Below, one piece after another: positions 43,543 through 53,511 of a stretch of DNA of 64,000 bases. A program made the translations under genes and the position numbers. The stretch lies in assembly GCA_913061095.1 (NCBI GenBank), contig CAJXVM010000012.1, positions 62,001 through 126,000 on the forward strand, in the 5' to 3' direction. Source of the stretch: an uncultured Ignavibacteria bacterium (GTDB lineage: Bacteria > Bacteroidota > Ignavibacteria > SZUA-365). The notes below the pieces were generated by a model. The model ran no database searches, was not told where the DNA came from, and worked only from the letters and a program-made list of their open reading frames with translations. The stretch's first letter is position 1. Every line of letters begins with the position of its first letter.

Positions 43543-44323
<781 letters not shown>

Positions 44324-44331
<8 letters not shown>

Positions 44332-44878
44332 GGAAGTCATTTTTGCCGGATTCGGCGGACAGGGCGTGCTGTCGATGGGACAGGTGCTCGCATATTCCGG
44401 GATGATCGAAGACAGGGAAGTCTGCTGGATGCCGTCGTACGGTCCTGAAATGCGCGGCGGTACCGCAAACTGCATTGTCACGGTCAGCTCGTCGGAAATC
44501 AGCAGTCCGATCATCGGTACCTTCGACACCGTCGTCGCGCTGAACCAGCCCTCGCTCGACAAGTTCGAAAGCGCGGTCAAGCCCGGCGGCACGCTGATTT
44601 ACGACAGCACCAATATCATCGATCCGCCGAAGCGCACCGATATCGACATCGTGCCGATTCCGGCCAGCGAGGAGGCGGTGAAACTGAAAAACACGAAAAT
44701 CATGAACATGATCGTGCTCGGGGCGTTTCTCGCGAAGCGCAGCACCGTCAAGATCGACACCGTGCTCAAGGCGCTCAAGCAGGTGCTCCCCGAGCGGCAT
44801 CATCACCTGATTCCGCTCAACGAGCAGGCCCTGCAGCGTGGCCAGGAACTCGCGAACGAGTCTGTTCCCGTTTCCTGA
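44324..44878 (+). CDS. korC: 2-oxoacid:ferredoxin oxidoreductase, gamma subunit
   Basis: 184 residues. The N-terminal FAGFGGQGVLSMGQVLAYSG and the following PSYGPEMRGGTANCIV are typical of the gamma (CoA-binding side) subunit. Translationally coupled to korB through the 8-bp overlap. Ends the operon before a terminator hairpin. Confidence 0.93.
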
Positions 44879-44906
44879 TCCCTGTCGGCACGTACGGAAC
44901 CGGAAG

Positions 44907-44935
44907 AGGCTGATTCGCTGTGCGGACAGCCTTTT
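44907..44935 (+). terminator. Intrinsic terminator after the 2-oxoacid oxidoreductase operon
   Basis: AGGCTG (44907-44912) pairs with CAGCCT (44927-44932), extended by AG/TT wobble pairs, followed by TTTT. A modest Rho-independent terminator. Confidence 0.6.
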
Positions 44936-44955
44936 CCCGTTTCTGGGCCTGTCTG

Positions 44956-45035
44956 TGTCGCTCCCCGGTATGATGCTGTCGCTCCCTGGGCAAGGTGTTC
45001 CCGCTCTCGGGATATGAGGTTGTCGCTCCCGGGTA
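44956..45035. repeat. Degenerate tandem repeat, about 21-23 bp period
   Basis: Four imperfect copies of TGTCGCTCCC(C/T)GGGTA-like units begin at 44956, 44977, about 44997 and 45021. It lies just upstream of the first DUF1573 gene. The function is unclear; it could be a low-copy minisatellite or set of binding sites. Confidence 0.5.
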
Positions 45036-45143
45036 CAATTGTTGTCATTGACCGGTGCCGGATTCCTGTGTATTCTTACTGAAATTAGGATCTTTTCGCG
45101 CATTCCGCGCGTAACTTGTCTGTTTGCCGCGTGTTATTCCTGC

Positions 45144-45896
45144 ATGAAGATGAAATACCTGTCGATAGTCATACTGATCGTTCTTGTCGCATCCCCGCTT
45201 GCCGCGCAGCAGGTCCGTTTCGATGCGCTCGAGAAGGATCTCGGCGATATCAAGCCGCTCGGAAGCGCGAGCGCGGAGTATGTCGTCTACAATGACGGTC
45301 CGGGCACGCTGCTTCTCGCCGATCCGAAACCCAGCTGCGGCTGCACGGCCACGATTCTGGACCGGCATGAGCTTGCGCCCGGCGACAGCGCCGTGATCGG
45401 CGTGCGCTTCCATGCGGCCCCGGGCATGATGGGTCCGATGAGCAAGACGATCGCGGTCCGCGCCCGGGAAAACGGAGGCGAACGGCATATCGGCACACTG
45501 CGGGTGCGTGTACGCATCGTCGGTTCGGTGATATATGAACCGGGGATGCTGCGGTTCGAATGCGTGATCGGCGACACCGCGACGCTCGAACTGACGCTGA
45601 AATCCAGGAGCGACCATCCCGCCCGCATCGAAAACCTCTCGGCATCACTGCTTGCGTATGTCGATACCACCGAGGGAAACACCTATCATGCGGAGACGGT
45701 ACAAACCCGGCCGTTCACGGATTTCGATCTGCGCATTCTCGAGCAGGAAATCCCCCCCGGCGACTCAACGACAGTAATTCTCACCGTGCGTCCGCTTGCG
45801 AAAGGACAGATCAACGGCTCGCTGCGCATTCCCATTCCCGACGGCGAACTGCGCGTCCCTGTCGTCGGCGTCGTGCTCCGCACCAGAGCCCCCTGA
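45144..45896 (+). CDS. DUF1573 secreted protein, copy 1
   Basis: About 250 residues. The ATG at 45144 (or 45150) begins a signal peptide ending LAAQQ; the longer frame is unsupported. An Ig-like DUF1573 domain carries the conserved CGC in PKPSCGCTATILDR, with the flanking ELAPGDSAVIGVRF. A second beta domain follows (VIYEPGMLRFECVIG...). DUF1573 proteins are extracytoplasmic and of unknown function. The second copy lies 95 bp downstream after a terminator. Confidence 0.85.
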   Translation: MKMKYLSIVILIVLVASPLAAQQVRFDALEKDLGDIKPLGSASAEYVVYNDGPGTLLLADPKPSCGCTATILDRHELAPGDSAVIGVRFHAAPGMMGPMSKTIAVRARENGGERHIGTLRVRVRIVGSVIYEPGMLRFECVIGDTATLELTLKSRSDHPARIENLSASLLAYVDTTEGNTYHAETVQTRPFTDFDLRILEQEIPPGDSTTVILTVRPLAKGQINGSLRIPIPDGELRVPVVGVVLRTRAP

Positions 45897-45908
45897 CAAT
45901 CAACAACC

Positions 45909-45930
45909 AAAAACCGAACTCCCGGTTTTT
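45909..45930. terminator. Bidirectional terminator between DUF1573 genes
   Basis: AAAAACCG and CGGTTTTT form a short stem with A- and T-runs on both sides, a classic compact terminator. Confidence 0.85.
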
Positions 45931-45991
45931 CTGCTGAAGAAGAAATTTCGTAATTTTAATAAATCAGCCATTTGAATGGAGGTATCATAGA

Positions 45992-46798
45992 ATGAAGATC
46001 GTGAAGATGTCGATCGCTGTGGTCCTGCTCTCGCTGCTCGCAGTATCCGCCGTACGCGCGCAGGATGCTCAGCAGTGTTTCAAGCTTGACGGCACCACGG
46101 ATTACTACTTCGGCGAAATCGATCCGAACGAAACGGTCGAGCACACGTTCGTGTTCATCAACAACTGTTCGGAAACCGTTGAAATCAGCCAGGCCCGCGC
46201 AAGCTGCGGCTGTACGGCCGCCGTGCTTTCAGAGAAGTCCATTGCCCCCGGAGGCAAGGCGGAAATCCAGGTGAAATTCACACCCCCGCGCGGATCCCGC
46301 GGCAAGGTCACCAAGACGGTGAGTCTCTACCTGCAGGGCGATGACAAGCCGCATACCGTCATTCGTTTCTCCGCGAAGATCAAGACCGACTTCGAAGTGC
46401 ATCCGGCATACATCCAGTTGCTCGGCGCCGAGGTCGGCAGGGAAATCTCCGGTTCGGTGAGCGTGAAGAACGTGACGGACAAGGAACTGACCTTCTCTGA
46501 CGTTTCGATCAACATGACCACCTACGCCGACACCGCGGGCAACGGTCGCACGATCGCCATGCCTCTCAAAGGCGTGAAGGTTTCTCCCAGCACGCTGACG
46601 CTGCAGCCGGGGCAGAGCGCCGACGTCAAGGTGACGCTCACGCCGGTATTCAAGGGACAGGTCAACGGTGCGGTGCGTCTGAAAACGGCCAAGAACGAAG
46701 GCATCATCCAGGTCTTCGGTGTTGTGCGCGAGGCGCAGTCCACATCGCTGCGCCGAACAGAACCGCAGGGCGAAACGCTCATGCTCGATTCGAAATAA
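45992..46798 (+). CDS. DUF1573 secreted protein, copy 2
   Basis: 268 residues with signal peptide (SAVRAQ). The DUF1573 core YYFGEIDPNETVEHTFVFINN ... ARASCGCTAAVLSEKSIAPGG has the CGC motif; a second immunoglobulin-like domain follows. Homologous to copy 1 but with its own promoter region. The two copies probably arose by duplication. Function unknown. Confidence 0.88.
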   Translation: MKIVKMSIAVVLLSLLAVSAVRAQDAQQCFKLDGTTDYYFGEIDPNETVEHTFVFINNCSETVEISQARASCGCTAAVLSEKSIAPGGKAEIQVKFTPPRGSRGKVTKTVSLYLQGDDKPHTVIRFSAKIKTDFEVHPAYIQLLGAEVGREISGSVSVKNVTDKELTFSDVSINMTTYADTAGNGRTIAMPLKGVKVSPSTLTLQPGQSADVKVTLTPVFKGQVNGAVRLKTAKNEGIIQVFGVVREAQSTSLRRTEPQGETLMLDSK

Positions 46799-46839
46799 CC
46801 AGTACCCAGGAACACAGGACCAAAAGGAGCTCGGACGGA

Positions 46840-47112
46840 ATGAAGAGGGTCATCCCCGAATACACATCACTCGAGGACATTCTGCAGGACGCGATCGACA
46901 AGGAAAACGATGCCCGGGAATTCTACCTGCAGGCCGCGCAGCTTGCGCAGGCACAGGGCATCCGAGACTTCCTCCTTGAAATGGCCGATATGGAGCAGGG
47001 GCACGCCGACCTGCTTCGGCAGAAGCTGGAATCCGTCAAATCGGACCAGACCGTCATGAACGGCATTCTGTCCAGTTTCGACGACGATCCCGAGCAGGAC
47101 AAGGAAGACTGA
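46840..47112 (+). CDS. Short ferritin-like (rubrerythrin half) protein
   Basis: 90 residues, two predicted long helices. IDKENDAREFYLQAAQLA and EMADMEQGHADLLRQKL supply Glu...Glu and ExxH, the carboxylate/His pattern of one half of a four-helix ferritin-like bundle. Two copies would have to dimerise to make a complete diiron site. No rubredoxin Cys are present. Acidic C-terminal tail. AAGGAG-type ribosome site. Role in iron or peroxide handling is inferred. Confidence 0.8.
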   Translation: MKRVIPEYTSLEDILQDAIDKENDAREFYLQAAQLAQAQGIRDFLLEMADMEQGHADLLRQKLESVKSDQTVMNGILSSFDDDPEQDKED

Positions 47113-47135
47113 CGGGATACGGATTCTTTGTGCAT

Positions 47136-47169
47136 GCGGCGCCGTTCCTCGCGGGACGGCGCCGTTTTT
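47136..47169 (+). terminator. Intrinsic terminator after the mini-ferritin gene
   Basis: GCGGCGCCGT (47136-47145) pairs with ACGGCGCCG (47156-47164) and is followed by TTTTTA. Strong Rho-independent terminator. Confidence 0.9.
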
Positions 47170-47210
47170 ATTTGCGAATCCGGGAAAATACTCGTTGTAT
47201 AAATGATACC

Positions 47211-47969
47211 ATGATTGATCTCAATGCATACGATGCCGCCGTCCTCGATATGGACGGTGTCATCACACAGTCGGCACGCGCCCATTTCAAGGCGTGGAAG
47301 AACATGTTCGACGATTACCTGCGCGAGCGTGCCGAACGCGGTGACGGTGACTTCCATCCCTTCACCGAAGAGGATTACTACGATTACGTGGACGGTAAGC
47401 CGCGCTTTGACGGTGCGCAGAGTTTTCTGGATGCCCGCGGCATCGATCTGCCCCGGGGAAATCCCGACGACGATCCCGGCGAGGAAATCGTCTGCGGGCT
47501 CGGAAACCGCAAGAATGAACTGTTTCTCGATCATCTCGAGGAACACGGCACGGAGTCATATCCCCACGCCCGTGCGTTCGTTGAGGAAATGAAACGCCGC
47601 GGAAAGCCCGTGGCGGCGATCTCCTCCAGCCGCAATGCCAAGGCAGTGCTCGAGGCCGCGGGAGTCCTCGACCTCTTCGATGCCATCGTCGACGGCGTCG
47701 TGTCGCATGAGATGGGACTTGAGGGCAAACCGGCACCCGACATTTTTCTCGAAGCGGCGCGCAGGCTGGATGTCGCGCCGGAGCGCAGCATTGTCGTCGA
47801 GGATGCGCGCGCCGGAGTGGAGGCAGGGAGGGCCGGCGGCTTCGGCCTCGTGGTGGGCATCGACCGCTCGGGAGAGAATGCCGGGCTCGCCGAACACGGT
47901 GCCGATATCGTCGTGGAAGATCTGTCGCACATTTGGAGAAAAGAAGATGATGAAACGGCCGGCGAATGA
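47211..47969 (+). CDS. Beta-phosphoglucomutase-like HAD protein
   Basis: 252 residues; ATG at 47211 (longer frame has no support). HAD motif 1 is VLDMDGVIT, motif 2 is AISSSRN, motif 3 lies in GKPAPDIF and motif 4 in VVEDARAGVEAG, all as in beta-phosphoglucomutase. This enzyme converts beta-glucose-1-phosphate to glucose-6-phosphate, the step after a GH65 disaccharide phosphorylase. Its end overlaps the following trehalose gene by 23 bp, so the two are coupled. In Mycobacterium tuberculosis Rv2006 the equivalent domains occur in a single polypeptide. Confidence 0.9.
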   Translation: MIDLNAYDAAVLDMDGVITQSARAHFKAWKNMFDDYLRERAERGDGDFHPFTEEDYYDYVDGKPRFDGAQSFLDARGIDLPRGNPDDDPGEEIVCGLGNRKNELFLDHLEEHGTESYPHARAFVEEMKRRGKPVAAISSSRNAKAVLEAAGVLDLFDAIVDGVVSHEMGLEGKPAPDIFLEAARRLDVAPERSIVVEDARAGVEAGRAGGFGLVVGIDRSGENAGLAEHGADIVVEDLSHIWRKEDDETAGE

Positions 47970-50900
47970 GCTGCCTTCGGCACTCGACAGCATTGCACAC
48001 ATTCTGGAAACGCTCGGTGAAGGCACGCCCGCGATATTTCTCGACTATGACGGTACGCTGACGCCGATCGTCGAGAACCCCGAAGACGCCCGCCTGCCGG
48101 AGCGCACGCGCGAACTGCTGCGGCGCATCGCCGTCCGCTGGCCATTGGTGATCATCACCGGACGCGCGCTCGAGGATATCCGATCACTCGTCGGACTCGA
48201 TGACATCATCTACGCCGGGAGCCACGGTTTCAACATCGCGGGAGACGGCGATGCGCTGCGAGAGGAAAGGGGAGAGGAGTTCCTTCCGTCGCTTGATGAA
48301 GCGGAAAAATCGCTGCGCGATGCGGTCAGCGATTTCGACGGCGTGCGGGTCGAACGGAAACCATACGCCATCGCGCTGCACTTCCGCAAGGCGGATTCCG
48401 GGGTGGAGCCGAAGCTGGAGTCCATCGTCGATGAGATCGCCTCTGCGCACGACGATCTGCGGAAAAGCAGCGGGAAAAAGATATTCGAACTCCGGCCGGA
48501 CACGGACTGGGACAAGGGCCGCGCCCTGCGGCATCTGCTCAACACGATGCACGTCGATGAATCCCGCGCGGTACCGCTGTACATCGGCGACGACACCACC
48601 GATGAGGATGCCTTCGAAGCGATCGCGGACGATGGCATCGGTATCCGCGTCGGACGTGAGGATACTGAGACCGCCGCCTCATATCGTCTCGACGATACCG
48701 GTGCCGCGGCGGATTTCCTCGCCGTGCTTGCGGATCGTGCGGAGGAAATGCGCAACACCGATGCATGGTCCCTGGTATATACGGATTACGATCCGGATTC
48801 CGAGAAGCTGCGCGAAGCGCTCTGCACGCTCGGCAACGGGTACTTCGCGACCCGCGGCGCCGCGCCAGAATCCGATGCCGGGGAGGTACACTATCCCGGC
48901 ACATACGTCTGCGGCATTTACAACCGGCTCGAAAGCGCGGTGGAGGGGAGGACGATTGAAAACGAAAGCCTGGTAAACGTGCCGAACTGGCTCCCGCTGT
49001 CCTTTCGCATCGATGACGGCGAGCCCTTCGATCTCTCGGAGGTCGATATCCTTCAGTACCGGCAGGAACTCGACATGCGGAACGGCGTGCTCATCCGCAC
49101 CGTGCGCTTCGAGGATGCCAAAGGCAGGCGCACGACCTGCACGCAGCGGCGCATCGTGCATATGCGCTATCCGCACCTGGCCGCGCTGGAGACCATTATC
49201 GAGGCGGAAAACTGGTCCGGCACGGTGCATGTGCTTTCCGCGATCGACGGTCGCGTGCAGAACACCCTCGTTGAGCGCTATCGCATGCTCAACAATCAGC
49301 ATCTCGAGCAACGCGGGGCGGGGACGACCGATGACGGGCTGATCTGGCTGGAGGTGGAAACCTCGCAGTCACATGTGCGCGTCACGGAGGCCGCGCGCAC
49401 CATGCTGTATCTCGATGACAGGCCCGTGGACAGCGAACAGCGGGCGATCGAGGAGGATGGCTATGTCGGACGGCAGTATGCAGTAGACATGCACGAAGGT
49501 GCGTATCTGCGTGTGGAGAAGACCGTGGCGCTGTATCATTCGCGGGATTTCGCCATTTCGGAAAGCCGCGTCGAGGTACTCGACCGGCTGCGTCATGCGG
49601 GCAGCTTCGAACAGCTGCTGCACTGGCATGTCATCGCCTGGAAGCAGCTCTGGGAGCGCTGGTGCATGCAGGCCGAAACGGAGAGCACGCGTGTATCGCA
49701 GGTGCTCAATCTCCATATCTTCCACCTGCTTCAGACTGTTTCTCCCAACACCATCGACCTCGATGTCGGCGTCCCGCCGCGGGGATTGCACGGAGAGGCA
49801 TATCGCGGACTGATCATGTGGGACGATCTGTTCATCTTTCCCATTCTCAATCTGCGCATTCCCGACATTACGCGCACGCTGCTCATGTACCGCTACCGCC
49901 GTCTGCCGCGCGCGTTCTGGGCGGCGGAGGAGCACGACCGGCAGGGCGCAATGTTTCCATGGCAGAGCGGCAGTGACGGACGCGAGCAGGCGCAGACGCT
50001 GCACCTGAATCCCGAATCCGGCAACTGGATCCCGGACAATTCACAGCTGCAGCGGCACATCAATCTCGCCGTCGCATACAATATCTGGCAGTATTACCAG
50101 GTTACCGGCGACAAGGATTTTCTCGCTTTCTACGGCGCTGAAATGTTCATCGGTATCGTGCGTTTCTGGATGAGCAAGGCCGAATACGACGAAGAGGATG
50201 ACCGCTATGACATCCGCGGCGTCATGGGTCCCGACGAATTTCATGACGCGTACCCCGATGCGGACGAACCGGGAGTAGACAACAACGCATACACGAACGT
50301 CATGGTGGCATGGATCCTTGTCCGCGTCCTGGAAATGCTCAGCATTCTTCCCGGGCGCCGGCGCAAATTCATGATGGACGATCTCGCGCTGACGCAGCAG
50401 GACATCGACCGCTGGGAGCGGATCAGCCGGCGGCTCCGGCTCGTCTTCCACGATGACGGCATCATCAGTCAGTTCGAGGGCTACGGGGATCTCGAGGAGT
50501 TCGACTGGGAGGGATACCGCGAGAAATACGGTGACATTCATCGACTGGACCGTATCCTCGAAGCGGAGGACGACACGCCGAACCGTTACAAGGTCTCGAA
50601 GCAGGCGGATCTGCTGATGCTGTTTTACCTGCTTTCGGCCGAGGAGCTGCAGGAGCTGTTCGATCGTCTCGGGTATCCGTTTGATGAGGAGACCATTCCG
50701 CGGCACACCGAATACTATCTCGATCGCACCGCGCACGGATCCACCCTGAGCCGTGTCGTGCATGCGTGGGTGCTGGCGCGTTCGCAGCGCGGCATGTCGT
50801 GGCGCCTGTTTCGGGATGCACTCGAAAGCGACATCGAAGACATCCAGGGCGGCACCACGCACGAAGGCATCCATCTCGGCGCGATGGCCGGCACAGTGGA

Positions 50901-51162
50901 TCTGATCCTGCGCTGCTACAGCGGGATCGGGAGCCGCAACGACGTGCTCTGGTTCAATCCCCGCCTCCCGGAAGAACTTCGTTCGCTGGAATTCAACATG
51001 CAGTACCGCGGCTGCCAGCTTGCGGTCACCATCACGCCAGAGATGATTCGGCTGCGCTCCGCCGCGGATTCGCCCGCGGCGATCACCATCGGTTTCGACG
51101 GCGACACGTTCGCGCTCGAGCCCGGGTCGGATAAGAAGCTCGCATTACCCGTATCGCAGTGA
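47947..51162 (+). CDS. Trehalose-6-phosphate phosphatase fused to GH65 phosphorylase-like domain
   Basis: 1071 residues; the ATG at 47947 is chosen because it matches the start of an OtsB domain and overlaps the previous gene by 23 bp. Residues about 15-260 form trehalose-6-phosphatase (FLDYDGTLTPI with Asp33/35, ITGR, GDDTTDEDAF). Residues about 275-1060 form a GH65 enzyme: GYFATRGAAPES, a barrel with MWDDLFIFPILN, and catalytic acid Glu in VMGPDEFHDAY (about 764), plus HGSTLS and GTTHEGIHLGAMAGTVD, which in this family mark inverting phosphorylases. It might make trehalose and then phosphorolyse it, or act on related glucosides. Confidence 0.92.
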   Translation: MMKRPANELPSALDSIAHILETLGEGTPAIFLDYDGTLTPIVENPEDARLPERTRELLRRIAVRWPLVIITGRALEDIRSLVGLDDIIYAGSHGFNIAGDGDALREERGEEFLPSLDEAEKSLRDAVSDFDGVRVERKPYAIALHFRKADSGVEPKLESIVDEIASAHDDLRKSSGKKIFELRPDTDWDKGRALRHLLNTMHVDESRAVPLYIGDDTTDEDAFEAIADDGIGIRVGREDTETAASYRLDDTGAAADFLAVLADRAEEMRNTDAWSLVYTDYDPDSEKLREALCTLGNGYFATRGAAPESDAGEVHYPGTYVCGIYNRLESAVEGRTIENESLVNVPNWLPLSFRIDDGEPFDLSEVDILQYRQELDMRNGVLIRTVRFEDAKGRRTTCTQRRIVHMRYPHLAALETIIEAENWSGTVHVLSAIDGRVQNTLVERYRMLNNQHLEQRGAGTTDDGLIWLEVETSQSHVRVTEAARTMLYLDDRPVDSEQRAIEEDGYVGRQYAVDMHEGAYLRVEKTVALYHSRDFAISESRVEVLDRLRHAGSFEQLLHWHVIAWKQLWERWCMQAETESTRVSQVLNLHIFHLLQTVSPNTIDLDVGVPPRGLHGEAYRGLIMWDDLFIFPILNLRIPDITRTLLMYRYRRLPRAFWAAEEHDRQGAMFPWQSGSDGREQAQTLHLNPESGNWIPDNSQLQRHINLAVAYNIWQYYQVTGDKDFLAFYGAEMFIGIVRFWMSKAEYDEEDDRYDIRGVMGPDEFHDAYPDADEPGVDNNAYTNVMVAWILVRVLEMLSILPGRRRKFMMDDLALTQQDIDRWERISRRLRLVFHDDGIISQFEGYGDLEEFDWEGYREKYGDIHRLDRILEAEDDTPNRYKVSKQADLLMLFYLLSAEELQELFDRLGYPFDEETIPRHTEYYLDRTAHGSTLSRVVHAWVLARSQRGMSWRLFRDALESDIEDIQGGTTHEGIHLGAMAGTVDLILRCYSGIGSRNDVLWFNPRLPEELRSLEFNMQYRGCQLAVTITPEMIRLRSAADSPAAITIGFDGDTFALEPGSDKKLALPVSQ

Positions 51163-51209
51163 TCCGGCAGCCCCTTCACCCGTCGCTGCCCGCACCGCTC
51201 ACGCTGAGC

Positions 51210-51256
51210 CCCACCCACCCTCGTCACACTGAGCCTGTCGAAGTGTGGCGGTGGGA
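51210..51256. repeat. Dispersed palindrome with TGAGCCTGTCGAAG core
   Basis: CACACT (51225-51230) pairs with AGTGTG (51242-51247) around GAGCCTGTCGA, with CCCACC/GGTGGG extending outward. The core CACTGAGCCTGTCGAAGTG resembles a palindromic repeat seen in many unrelated bacterial genomes. Confidence 0.6.
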
Positions 51257-51335
51257 CTCCACACATGCATGGACCGATTCCTCCTCGACCTTTGTTAGGG
51301 AACAAGAGACCCGAATGATCAATCAAGGAGACCCC

Positions 51336-51848
51336 ATGAGCAAAGTCGCAGCCATTCTCACGAACATGTTTGAGGACGTCGAATACACCGAACCGGCAGA
51401 TGCCTTCCGCGGTGCCGGGCATGAGGTCGTCACCGTCGGCCTGAAAGCGGGGGAGACCGTAAAGGGGAAGAAAACACAGACGCCGGTGGAGATCGACCGC
51501 GCGTTTGAAGATGCGAGTCCCGAGCAGTTTGACGCGATGCTGATCCCGGGCGGATTCAGTCCCGACATCCTCCGCGCGCATGACGAACCCGTGAACTTCG
51601 TTCGCGACTTCATGCGCAGCGGCAAGCCCGTCTTCATGATCTGTCATGGCGCGCAGCTGCTGATCACCGCCGACGTGCTGCGCGACAGGAAAGCCACCGG
51701 GTACGTTTCCATCGTGCAGGACATCAAGAACGCCGGTGCGCATTATGAGGACAGGGAAGTCGTCGTCGACGGCAACCTCGTTTCCAGCCGCAATCCCGGC
51801 GACATTCCGGCCTTCATCCGCGAATCGCTGCAGGTACTTGAATCATAG
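51336..51848 (+). CDS. DJ-1/PfpI family protein, type 1 glutamine amidotransferase-like
   Basis: 170 residues; ATG at 51336 follows AAGGAG at ideal spacing. ALIPGG-type segment (AMLIPGGFSPDILR) and the nucleophile Cys in MICHGAQLL with the family's preceding Glu (EYTEPADAF near residue 15) identify the DJ-1/PfpI fold. These proteins act in glyoxal detoxification, protein repair or as small peptidases; the exact activity is not predictable. Follows the trehalose fusion gene with a repeat in between. Confidence 0.9.
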   Translation: MSKVAAILTNMFEDVEYTEPADAFRGAGHEVVTVGLKAGETVKGKKTQTPVEIDRAFEDASPEQFDAMLIPGGFSPDILRAHDEPVNFVRDFMRSGKPVFMICHGAQLLITADVLRDRKATGYVSIVQDIKNAGAHYEDREVVVDGNLVSSRNPGDIPAFIRESLQVLES

Positions 51849-52019
51849 TGGAATTAAAAACGATAAGCTAACCTTATCATCTTGCATTCCATATTCCCGT
51901 TATGTATATTTATTGTTCACGATTGCCTCTCCACTGCTTTTAGTATTCAGGCGCATAAACGGGAACTGCCTGCCACCCGTGAAGTGTGTTACAGATCACC
52001 TCAATTATTCGAGGGACAC

Positions 52020-53393
52020 ATGGAAACAGTGGATAACTGCTCCTCAGGTCGCATGGTGGCAGGTGAACTGCGAGACACTGTTCCAATCCTGCCGACAAGG
52101 GTGAGGGATTTTGGAGCACTAAAAATCGTTCTTCTGCAGAGCGCTGCTTTGGTTCTTCTCGATGAGCATGCTCCGGTGAACGCAGCAGGCATGACCTCAA
52201 GGGAGATCAGTTCGACCCTGCTGAGGTCACAGTCAGTTTACCTTCTGCGGGTCGGGTTCAATGTTGATCGCATCATGGCTGCACTCAGGAGCGGGAGATA
52301 TGAACGCTGTTCTCCGCGTGATGCGACCATCAGCATCAAGAACGTGCTCAGAGATGGTGCGAAGGAACAGTCGCGACCGCACTCCTTTCCAGCGGAAAAA
52401 CAGATCCAGGAAAATTCACAGTTCGTATTTCAGTCATCCGAAATGCAGAAACTGGATTATGAGGTTTCACGCATTGCGCGATTCGAATTTGATGTATTAT
52501 TGAGCGGCGAAACCGGGGTGGGTAAGGATCTCGTCGCATCGGAAATCCATCGACGGAGTCCCCGGCACCGCAGTCAATTCGTGTCAGTGCCCCTGCGCAG
52601 TCTGAGTCCGACCTTGATCGAATCGGAGCTGTTCGGCCATGAGCGCGGTGCATTTTCCGGCGCGGAAAGGGCAAAGGCGGGGAAGTTCGAAGCTGCGGAG
52701 AAAGGCACGGTGTACATTCCCGAGATTTCCTGTCTCAATGAGGAAATGCAGCTCAAACTACTCTACTTCATGCAATACAAGCGCTGCCATCGGGTCGGGG
52801 AGGATCCGCGCAAACCGGAACGGCGCTGTGATGTGCGCATGATATTCGCCACGAACGATGACCTCGGCAAACTGGTCGCATCAGGCCGTCTGCGCGAAGA
52901 TTTCTACTATCGTATCAAGGGCCTTTCACTGCACATCCCACCGTTGCGTGAACGGAGAGCGGATATTCTTCCGCTCGTCAGACACTTTATCCAACGATAC
53001 GGGCATGGGAGACAGTACAAGCTTCCCGAGGATACCCGGCGTCTTCTCACTTCCTACAGTTGGCCGGGAAACGTACGTGAGCTCGAAAATTCGATCAAGG
53101 CTGTCATCCCATTCGCGACGGGTGAAAACATTACCCCGGAAATGATACCCATCGGAGGAAACGACTGCAATTCGACGCAGCAGCACTGCTTTCACAGTCA
53201 GATAGAAAAGATGGCTGAACTTCCTCCGTTGGCGCGACTTGAGCAGGAATTCCGAAAATCATATTTCGGCAACGTTCTCAAACGCTGCGGAAATCACATC
53301 CCCACGGCTGCGTCCATGGCAGGTATGACCGAACAGGGTTTTCGCAAGGCAATTCAAAAGCTCGACCGTGGTGGCCGGTCTCCGCAACAATGA
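52020..53393 (+). CDS. Orphan sigma-54-dependent activator (AAA+ plus Fis HTH)
   Basis: 457 residues; ATG at 52020 with GAGGGA upstream. The N-terminal 140 residues are unique, with no receiver domain. The AAA+ domain has Walker A GETGVGKD (about 163-170), the sigma-54 contact loop GAFSGA (about 210-215, GAFTGA variant), sensor ATNDDL, arginine finger LREDFYYRI and GNVREL. The Walker B Asp is replaced: GTVYIPEIS has Pro before the Glu. A Fis-type HTH ends the protein (IPTAASMAGMTEQGFRKAIQ). It opens E-sigma-54 complexes; the sigma-54 promoter 120 bp downstream makes the curli operon the likely target. Confidence 0.9.
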   Translation: METVDNCSSGRMVAGELRDTVPILPTRVRDFGALKIVLLQSAALVLLDEHAPVNAAGMTSREISSTLLRSQSVYLLRVGFNVDRIMAALRSGRYERCSPRDATISIKNVLRDGAKEQSRPHSFPAEKQIQENSQFVFQSSEMQKLDYEVSRIARFEFDVLLSGETGVGKDLVASEIHRRSPRHRSQFVSVPLRSLSPTLIESELFGHERGAFSGAERAKAGKFEAAEKGTVYIPEISCLNEEMQLKLLYFMQYKRCHRVGEDPRKPERRCDVRMIFATNDDLGKLVASGRLREDFYYRIKGLSLHIPPLRERRADILPLVRHFIQRYGHGRQYKLPEDTRRLLTSYSWPGNVRELENSIKAVIPFATGENITPEMIPIGGNDCNSTQQHCFHSQIEKMAELPPLARLEQEFRKSYFGNVLKRCGNHIPTAASMAGMTEQGFRKAIQKLDRGGRSPQQ

Positions 53394-53427
53394 GAATGAT
53401 CTAAAGCAGGAGACATCCGCAAACAGC

Positions 53428-53465
53428 AACCACAGTTTCACTCCGGAAACTGTGGTTGTTTTATT
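53428..53465. terminator. Intrinsic terminator after the activator gene
   Basis: AACCACAGTTTC (53428-53439) pairs with GAAACTGTGGTT (53446-53457), followed by GTTTTATTT. Strong terminator that isolates the activator from the curli operon. Confidence 0.92.
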
Positions 53466-53511
53466 TCATACGCCTGTAGGGTGAATAGAAGTGAAAGTGC
53501 GGATTTCCTTC

